Assembly (NCBI GenBank): GCA_902799465.1
Contig: CADCAS010000010.1
Span: 36,756 to 81,543 of the forward strand
Length of the DNA: 44,788 nt
Origin: an uncultured Eubacteriales bacterium
GTDB taxonomy: Bacteria > Bacillota > Clostridia > Christensenellales > Aristaeellaceae
Direction: 5' to 3'
This document shows positions 39,713 to 44,788 of the stretch, piece after piece. The notes under the pieces were generated by a model that saw only the letters and a program-made list of their open reading frames with translations, was not told the DNA's origin and ran no database searches. Position 1 is the first letter of the stretch; each line of letters opens with the position of its first letter. Both the position numbers and the translations under genes were made by a program.

Positions 39713-40864
39713 CTATTTCAGCCTCTCCACCAGCTTCTCCAGCTCCAGGTCCTCCCATTCCACCACCTCGATGCCCAGCTCGGCGGCGCGGCGGCGCATG
39801 GGGGCGCGGTTTTTGGTGGCGGGGGCGGAGGTGGCGATGACGGCGCGGGAGCCCTTGCCGCCGAAGCGGTCCCGGAGGATGGCCAGCTCGTTGAGGGCCT
39901 CGGTGCGGATCTCCGAGGTCTTGCAGGAGATGAACACGGGCTGGATGCCGCGGACCGCCACCACGTCGATCTCGTTGGTCACGCCGTCCCGCTGGTTCCC
40001 GCCGCCCTGCCAGTTCACCACCGCGGAGAGCACCACGTCGTCGAAGCAGTCGGCGGCCAGACAGGCGCGGAAGAGCTGCAGCTCCAGCACTGAGCCGATG
40101 TCCCGAAGCCAGAACCGCACCGTCTCGTCGGGGAAGCGGAAGGCGATGGCCGCGTCCTCCAGCCGGAGGTCCAGTATCAGCCCCGCCGCCGCCAGGTCCT
40201 CGAAGAAGCCTGCGTCCGCCTTCACCCGTTTGTTGCCCGCCTTGGTCTCGCGGCTGCCCTCGGCGTCCAGCTTGCCCGGCTCCGCGGAGGAGATGCGCTG
40301 GATCAGGCTGATCTGGCGGTTCCAGATGCGGCGGTGGGCGGCGTAGACCCTGAAGAGCTTGTCAATCAGGGGCAGCCGCGCGCGCAGCGCCGCGTTGTCC
40401 TCCCGGCCCGGCAGCAGCGTCCCGCCCGCCATCAGGAAGCAGGACTCCGCGTCCAGCCGCACGTCGCAGGCCAGACCCCGGGCGAAGGGCGCGTTTTTGA
40501 TCTCGAAGAAGGCGCCCTTCTTGCGGCTGTAGGTGTACACCGGCGTGTCCCCGGAAACCGCCCCCGCCGCGAACAGCGCCGCGTCCGTGCCGCCCGAGAT
40601 GTCGATGGCGCAGTCCTGGTGGGTCTCCAAAAGCTGCCGTAGCGTCCGCTCCACCTTCACCGCGTCCACCATGCTCACCGGGATGAACGTCAGCTTCACC
40701 GGGCAGCCGCGATGCTCGAAATACTGCCGAAGCGTCTTGCGCCGCGCCCGGTCCGCCTCCACCTCCGAGGGACAGATCAGGATCGTCTCCTTTGGCCTGA
40801 ATACCTCCGTCCCCAGCACGTTGTCGATGGGACGCTCGTCGTACAGCTCGATCAGGGTTTTCAT
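39713..40864 (-). CDS. Card1/Can2-like CARF-nuclease (DUF1887), orphan
   Basis: A 383-residue protein with the layout of Card1/Can2-type ancillary nucleases of type III CRISPR systems. An N-terminal CARF-like Rossmann domain covers about 1-145 (a GGTDAALFAAGA loop is at its ligand side). A winged-helix-like middle spans about 190-250, and a C-terminal PD-(D/E)XK nuclease about 265-370. The nuclease motif is Glu in ELQLFRACLA, NEIDVVAV (active-site Asp), and the Lys of VFISCKTSEI. Card1 is activated by cyclic tetra-adenylate and cuts single-stranded nucleic acids. No cas gene or CRISPR array is in the window. GAGGGGGAT precedes the ATG. Another stimulus or a non-CRISPR role is possible. Confidence 0.8.
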   Translation of the reverse strand: MKTLIELYDERPIDNVLGTEVFRPKETILICPSEVEADRARRKTLRQYFEHRGCPVKLTFIPVSMVDAVKVERTLRQLLETHQDCAIDISGGTDAALFAAGAVSGDTPVYTYSRKKGAFFEIKNAPFARGLACDVRLDAESCFLMAGGTLLPGREDNAALRARLPLIDKLFRVYAAHRRIWNRQISLIQRISSAEPGKLDAEGSRETKAGNKRVKADAGFFEDLAAAGLILDLRLEDAAIAFRFPDETVRFWLRDIGSVLELQLFRACLAADCFDDVVLSAVVNWQGGGNQRDGVTNEIDVVAVRGIQPVFISCKTSEIRTEALNELAILRDRFGGKGSRAVIATSAPATKNRAPMRRRAAELGIEVVEWEDLELEKLVERLK

Positions 40865-40895
40865 GCGCTTATCCCCCTCGCCGGTTGATGACCCT

Positions 40896-40924
40896 ATATT
40901 AGCAGATTATGGGCGGGGACGCAA
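40896..40924 (-). promoter_or_regulatory. Predicted promoter of the Card1-like gene
   Basis: Minus strand: TTGCGT (40924-40919), 17-bp spacer, TAATAT (40901-40896). Confidence 0.55.
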
Positions 40925-40928
40925 GGGG

Positions 40929-41064
40929 GATGGAGAATTGGGAATTGAGAATGGAAAATGGAGAATGGAGAATGGCGGCTGACGCGATTGGATGGAGAGC
41001 GCGTCAGCCCAACATTTAGCACTCCACGCTTCACGATTCATTCTCCATTTTCCATTCTCAATTC
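40929..41064. repeat. Heptamer-armed inverted element (GGAGAAT / ATTCTCC type)
   Basis: Left arm TGGAGAATTGGGAATTGAGA and GGAAAATGGAGAAT units (40930-40975), right arm CATTCTCCATTTTCCATTCTC (41039-41060). The core is GGCGGCTGACGCGATT and its mirror GCGCGTCAGCC. Its right end has been entered by the MITE at 41065; the rest of the arm continues at 41231-41247. Confidence 0.8.
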
Positions 41065-41230
41065 GTAACTGTTCAGTTCTGCGACAAACAGAGACTTGGC
41101 AGGCTGCGAGGGACGACCTCTCAGTCAGCCTAACGGCTGACAGCTCCCCTGGAAGGGGAGCCAAGGCTGACGCTCTGTCTTCCTCTTGGCTCCCCTTTCA
41201 GGGGAGCTCACAGCAGAACTGAATAGATAC
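41065..41230. mobile_element. MITE-like element, 166 bp, inserted in heptamer arm
   Basis: Ends GTAACTGTTCAGT (41065-41077) and ACTGAATAGATAC (41218-41230). CTCAATTC at 41057-41064 and 41231-41238 is an exact 8-bp duplication. The interior has the ACGACCTCTCAGTCAGCC module and GCTCCCCT/AGGGGAGC palindromes. It lies 25 bp upstream of the metG -35. Confidence 0.9.
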
Positions 41231-41255
41231 CTCAATTCTCCATTTTCAAGCCCCC

Positions 41256-41284
41256 TTGACTCTTAACCTATAACCCGTTATAAT
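41256..41284 (+). promoter_or_regulatory. Predicted sigma-A promoter of metG
   Basis: TTGACT (41256-41261), 17-bp spacer, TATAAT (41279-41284), immediately upstream of the T-box leader. Confidence 0.8.
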
Positions 41285-41290
41285 GGAAGG

Positions 41291-41542
41291 CACAGGCGAT
41301 GAGGGAGAGAGTAGCGCGCTTGAGGCCCGCAGAGAGCCGGGGAGGATGGGAAACCGGCGGCATGAGGGCGCGTGAAGATGGCTCCGGAGCTCCGGGCGCG
41401 AACCATGTTTCATGCTGAGCGCTCGGCGAGGGCGGCACGGGCCGCCGCCGCGTTAAGGCGATAAGGCGCGAGGCACGGCCTCGCGTGAATAGGGTTGGTA
41501 CCGCGCGTCCGCGCCCCTGATGGCTTCAGGGACGCTTTTTTT
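41291..41542 (+). promoter_or_regulatory. T-box riboswitch, Met-specific
   Basis: A leader that senses uncharged tRNA-Met. Stem I includes GAGAGAGTAG (AGTA of the S-turn) and GTGAAGATGGCTC, where the ATG at 41378-41380 after GAA is the likely specifier codon. The T-box sequence AGGGTTGGTACCGCG (41491-41505) is followed by the terminator GCGTCC...CCCTGATGGCTTCAGGG...GGACGC and T7 (to 41542). An antiterminator would pair the T-box with the terminator's 5' side. The methionine specificity matches the gene downstream. Confidence 0.92.
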
Positions 41543-41588
41543 GTCAGGCAAACGCCTTAAGACCACACAGAACGGGAGGAGAAAAACC

Positions 41589-43565
41589 ATGCCCAAGCCG
41601 ACCTTTTATCTGACCACTCCGATCTACTATCCCAGCGGCAACATGCACATCGGCCACACCTACACCACGGTGGCGGCGGACACCATGATCCGCTTCAAGA
41701 AGCAGACCGGCTATGACACCTACTTCCTGACCGGCACCGACGAGCACGGCCAGAAGATCGAGCGCAAGGCCGCCGAGGCGGGCGTGACGCCCCAGCAGTT
41801 CGTGGACAAGATCGTGGCGGAGACCAAGGAGCTGTGGAAGCTGATGAACATCGAATACGATGACTTCATCCGCACCACTGAGGATCGCCACATGAAGATC
41901 GTTCAGAAGATATTCAAGCAGTTCTACGACCAGGGCGACATCTACAAATCCGAGTACGAGGGCCTGTACTGCACGCCCTGCGAGTCCTTCTGGACCCCCA
42001 CCCAGGTCAAGGACGGCAAGTGCCCGGACTGCGGCCGCCCTGTGGAGCCCATGAAGGAGGAGAGCTACTTCTTCCGCATGAGCAAGTATCAGGACTGGAT
42101 GATTCAGTATATCGAGGAGCACCCCGACTTCATCCAGCCGCCGTCGCGCGCCAACGAGATGCTCAACAACTTCCTGAAGCCGGGCCTCCAGGACCTGTGC
42201 GTCAGCCGCACCTCCTTCAAGTGGGGCGTGCCGGTGGACTTCGACCCGGACCACGTGGTCTACGTGTGGATCGACGCCCTGTCCAACTACATCACCGCCC
42301 TGGGCTACGGCACCGACCACGACGAGCTGTTCAGGAAGTACTGGCCGGCGGACATCCACCTGGTGGGCAAGGAGATCGTGCGCTTCCACACCATCTACTG
42401 GCCCATCATGCTCCACGCGCTGGGTCTGCCCCTGCCCAAGCAGGTGTTCGGCCACGGCTGGCTGCTGTTCGGCGATGACAAGATGTCCAAGTCCAAGGGC
42501 AACATCGTCTATCCCGGCCCCATCGTGAAGCGCTACGGCGTGGACGCCCTGCGCTACTACCTCATGCGCGAGATGCCCTTCGGCGCGGACGGCAACTACA
42601 CCAACGAGGCCATGCTCACCCGCATGAACGCCGACCTGGTCAACGACCTGGGCAACCTGGTCAGCCGCACTGTGGCGATGATCGAGAAGTACTTCGACGG
42701 CGTGGTGCCCGCGCCCAACGCCTACGAGGAGCCCGACCAGGCCCTCATCCAGGCCTTCGAGGCGCTGCCCGGCATCGTGGAGGAGCAGATGAACAAGCTC
42801 CAGTTCTCCATCGCCCTTTCGGAGATCTGGAAGCTCATCGGCGCGTGCAACAAGTACATCGACATCACCCAGCCCTGGGTGCTGGGCAAGTCCGAGGAAG
42901 GCACGCCCCGGCTCCAGACCGTCATGTACGTGCTGGCCGAGTGCATCCGCGCCATCGCGGTGTACATCCAGCCCACCATGCCCTCCACCCCCGAGCGCAT
43001 TTACGCCCAGCTGGGCGTGAGCGACGACGCCCTCAAGACCTGGGAATCCGTCCAGAAGTTCGGTCAGCTCGTGCCCGGCACCGTGGTGAAGAAGGGCGAG
43101 GCCCTGTTCCCCAGGGTGGACATCGAAAAGGAGCTCAAGGCCATGAGCGGCGAGTCCGACAAGGCCGAAAAGCAGGCCGCCAAGGCTGAAAAGAAGCAGG
43201 AGAAGAAGAAGGAAGAGAAGAAGGAGGCGGCCCCCGGCATCGCCACCTTCGACGACTTCATGAAGATCAAGCTCATCGCCGCGAAGGTCATCGCCTGCGA
43301 GCGCGTGGAGAAGTCCGACAAGCTGCTCAAGGAGACCCTGGACATCGGCGGCGGCCAGACCAAGACCGTCTGCTCCGGCATCGCCAAATACTATGCCCCC
43401 GAGGACATGGTGGGCAAGACCGTGGTGCTGGTGAACAACTTCGCCCCCCGCAAGATGGCCGGCCAGGTGTCCGAGGGCATGCTCCTCTGCGCCGAGGACC
43501 CCGACGGCTCCGTCCGCCTGCTGACCGTAGACGGCAGCGTGGCCCCCGGCAGCGAGATCGGATGA
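41589..43565 (+). CDS. metG: Methionyl-tRNA synthetase
   Basis: Charges tRNA-Met with methionine; cytosolic, 658 residues with C-terminal tRNA-binding (EMAP/Trbp111-type) domain. Class I motifs: HIGH in NMHIGHTYTT (about 17-26), and KMSKS in DDKMSKSKGN. A zinc knuckle in the connective insert has CTPCESFW...GKCPDCGRP (four Cys). A Lys/Glu/Ala-rich linker (KAEKQAAKAEKKQEKKKEEK) covers about 525-548. The C-terminal OB fold begins FDDFMKIKLIAAKV. ATG at 41589 follows GGGAGGAG; an upstream in-frame start would lie in the T-box terminator. Expression is controlled by the T-box. Confidence 0.97.
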   Translation: MPKPTFYLTTPIYYPSGNMHIGHTYTTVAADTMIRFKKQTGYDTYFLTGTDEHGQKIERKAAEAGVTPQQFVDKIVAETKELWKLMNIEYDDFIRTTEDRHMKIVQKIFKQFYDQGDIYKSEYEGLYCTPCESFWTPTQVKDGKCPDCGRPVEPMKEESYFFRMSKYQDWMIQYIEEHPDFIQPPSRANEMLNNFLKPGLQDLCVSRTSFKWGVPVDFDPDHVVYVWIDALSNYITALGYGTDHDELFRKYWPADIHLVGKEIVRFHTIYWPIMLHALGLPLPKQVFGHGWLLFGDDKMSKSKGNIVYPGPIVKRYGVDALRYYLMREMPFGADGNYTNEAMLTRMNADLVNDLGNLVSRTVAMIEKYFDGVVPAPNAYEEPDQALIQAFEALPGIVEEQMNKLQFSIALSEIWKLIGACNKYIDITQPWVLGKSEEGTPRLQTVMYVLAECIRAIAVYIQPTMPSTPERIYAQLGVSDDALKTWESVQKFGQLVPGTVVKKGEALFPRVDIEKELKAMSGESDKAEKQAAKAEKKQEKKKEEKKEAAPGIATFDDFMKIKLIAAKVIACERVEKSDKLLKETLDIGGGQTKTVCSGIAKYYAPEDMVGKTVVLVNNFAPRKMAGQVSEGMLLCAEDPDGSVRLLTVDGSVAPGSEIG

Positions 43566-43566
43566 A

Positions 43567-43608
43567 TTTAGGGAGTAGGGAGTAGGCAGTAGGGAGTAGG
43601 GGGGGGTT
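43567..43608. repeat. Heptamer tract (GGGAGTA type), single arm
   Basis: GGGAGTA/GGCAGTA units directly after the metG stop, followed by GTTACGGCAGGCCTTTG, the start of the conserved core seen at 27347. Confidence 0.75.
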
Positions 43609-43656
43609 ACGGCAGGCCTTTGGGGACAGCCTGGAGCGTTGAGCTGTGCGGCGAAG

Positions 43657-43827
43657 TGGGGTTTGTTGAATTAGGAATTGGGAATGAGGAATTAGGAATG
43701 AATAGTGGCTGCCGCGCGCTCAATTCCGCAACGAAACGTACTGCATCACGGGCGGCGCATCGCCGTCCCTGCGCAGCCGGGCTATTCCTGTTCCCTGTTG
43801 CCTGTTCCCTGTTGCCTGTTTCAACTC
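43657..43827. repeat. Mosaic heptamer element
   Basis: Starts with GGGGTTTGTTGAATTAGG and AATTAGG-type units (43666-43697), the core GTGGCTGCCGCGCGCTC, then a right arm of CCTGTTC/CCTGTTG units (43789-43820), i.e. GGGAACA type. Left and right arms belong to different unit families. The remainder to 43898 has CCTAATGCC-like remnants. Confidence 0.7.
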
Positions 43828-43898
43828 CCCCCTCACCCATTCTTCCGCAAGCGCCCCGCCGTTCCCCTACTGCCTAATGCCTTACAGGAGTGTTGACT

Positions 43899-44612
43899 AT
43901 GCACTGGGATTTGCGAGATCATGTGACGCATCAGGCGAAGATGTCGGAGGCGTTTTTCCTGAGCATGATCCTGGCCCTCAGCGGCGGGTTTCAGGACGCC
44001 TACACCTACTTTATCCGGGACCACGTCTATGCCAACGCCCAGACGGGCAACGTGGTGCAGATGAGCACCGCCCTGATGTCGGGGGACTGGCCCCAGGCGC
44101 TGAAATACCTGCTGCCGCTGATCTCCTTCGCGCTGGGGGTGCTGCTGGCGGAGTATCTGCACATCCGTTTTCAGCATCTGGGCAAGCTGAACTGGCGGCA
44201 GGAGGTGGTGGCGCTGGAGGGACTGATCATGGTGGCCGTGGGCTTCATGCCCCAGCGGCTGAATATGCCCGCCAACTGCCTGGTGTCGCTGGCCTGCGCC
44301 ATGCAGGTGCAGTCCTTCCGCACCGTCCACGGCTTTGGCTACGCCTCCACCATGTGCATCGGCAACCTGCGCAGCTGCATGTCCGCGCTGGCGATGTATC
44401 TCCACGACAGGGACCCCATCAACCTGATAAAGGTGCGCTACTACATGGGCGTGATCCTGTCCTTCGCCGTGGGCGCGGGCGTCGGCGGCATACTCTCCCC
44501 CCGACTGATGGAGCGGGCCGTGTGGGTCTGCGCCGCGCTGCTGTCCTTCGCCTTCTGGCTTTTGAGCTGGAAGGGCCGGACCGCGAAGGCGGACAAGAAC
44601 AGCCACGGCTGA
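43899..44612 (+). CDS. DUF1275 (YoaK-like) membrane protein
   Basis: A 237-residue membrane protein with about six hydrophobic segments. The start region MSEAFFLSMILALSGGFQDAYTYF, with a G-G-F-Q-D-A stretch, plus NAQTGNVVQMSTAL is the signature of DUF1275/YoaK family proteins, whose function is not established. Conserved Arg/His patches (QVQSFRTVHGFGYASTMCIGNLRS) are typical too. AGGAG lies eight bases before the ATG at 43899; a GTG at 43890 falls within the ribosome site and is unlikely. It stands alone downstream of repeats and upstream of a hairpin cluster. Confidence 0.88.
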   Translation: MHWDLRDHVTHQAKMSEAFFLSMILALSGGFQDAYTYFIRDHVYANAQTGNVVQMSTALMSGDWPQALKYLLPLISFALGVLLAEYLHIRFQHLGKLNWRQEVVALEGLIMVAVGFMPQRLNMPANCLVSLACAMQVQSFRTVHGFGYASTMCIGNLRSCMSALAMYLHDRDPINLIKVRYYMGVILSFAVGAGVGGILSPRLMERAVWVCAALLSFAFWLLSWKGRTAKADKNSHG

Positions 44613-44674
44613 CGCATGAATGACAAGACTGATTGGTATCTTACAGAAAGGTTACAAACCGTACCTGTTTCCAT

Positions 44675-44788
44675 CACATGTACCGGCTGTGCCGGTGCAT
44701 GTGGATTCCCACAAAGAAATCGCTTGCGATTTCGACTGGGAATCGGTACCTGCCAGTCAGGAAATTCGTGTCGTCAGGCGCGAATTTC
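44675..44788. repeat. Three adjacent hairpins at the window end
   Basis: Hairpin 1: CACATG and ACCGGC (44675-44687) pair with GCCGGT and CATGTG (44691-44703). Hairpin 2: GATTCCCA/TGGGAATC (44704-44744) with an inner GAAATCGC/GCGATTTC. Hairpin 3: GAAATTCG (44761-44768) and CGAATTTC (44781-44788). No frame, no T-run. The role is unknown. Confidence 0.6.

Overview
The window looks like chromosomal DNA of a GC-rich Firmicute, most likely an uncultured gut- or rumen-type member of the Clostridia. This is inferred from HPr kinase/phosphorylase, a T-box leader in front of metG, GreA-, MATE- and ROK-type genes, strong Shine-Dalgarno sites with some GTG/TTG starts, secreted PT-linker/Ig-like/BspA-LRR proteins, and a type IV pilus cluster without outer-membrane parts. 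No rRNA or lineage marker is present, so a genus cannot be given.

Layout. (1) 266-6125: a forward block for carbon and sugar metabolism (HAD phosphatase, hprK, ROK glucokinase, galE), interrupted by an MNT/HEPN toxin-antitoxin pair and a peptidase T gene. (2) 6126-12557: a possible small structured RNA, a secreted SH3 protein, a secreted 5'-nucleotidase, a cellobiose-2-epimerase-like enzyme, a DNA alkyl-repair protein, a small membrane protein and tRNA-Arg(ACG). (3) 12676-20973: a sugar nucleotidyltransferase, a 945-residue transglutaminase/Big_2 surface protein, a MATE exporter, a nitroreductase, and a glycolipid pair (CrtO-like acyltransferase plus UgtP/MGDG-type glycosyltransferase). (4) 21308-31861: two large secreted proteins, deoC, a flavodoxin-like reductase, a GreA-family factor, a tandem class II aldolase protein, an SDR and a small membrane protein. 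(5) 32070-39233, minus strand: smpB-tmRNA, then an AT-richer patch with a pilin, a pilin remnant and a PIN toxin/antitoxin between two 186-bp direct repeats, then the pilus genes pilO, pilN, pilM and the prepilin peptidase. (6) 39713-44788: a stand-alone Card1-like CARF nuclease, T-box-metG, and a DUF1275 membrane protein.

Most gaps between genes are filled by two interspersed repeat classes. One is a MITE-like family (132-228 bp) with imperfect terminal inverted repeats related to GTAACTGTTCAGT. Five complete copies are present. Three have perfect 8-bp target duplications and two have 7-of-8 duplications. The other class consists of elements whose arms are tandem 7-bp units (GGGAGTA, AATTAGG, GGAGAAT, GGGAACA), usually in inverted orientation around conserved cores. 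They resemble cyanobacterial heptameric repeats. MITEs have inserted into the heptamer arms at least twice, and one sits at the predicted transcription start of the epimerase gene.

The strongest leads for something undescribed are these two repeat systems, the pilin/toxin-antitoxin cassette, the orphan Card1-like effector, and the pseudoknot-capable RNA downstream of galE. No CRISPR array, prophage, complete transposase or rRNA was seen.
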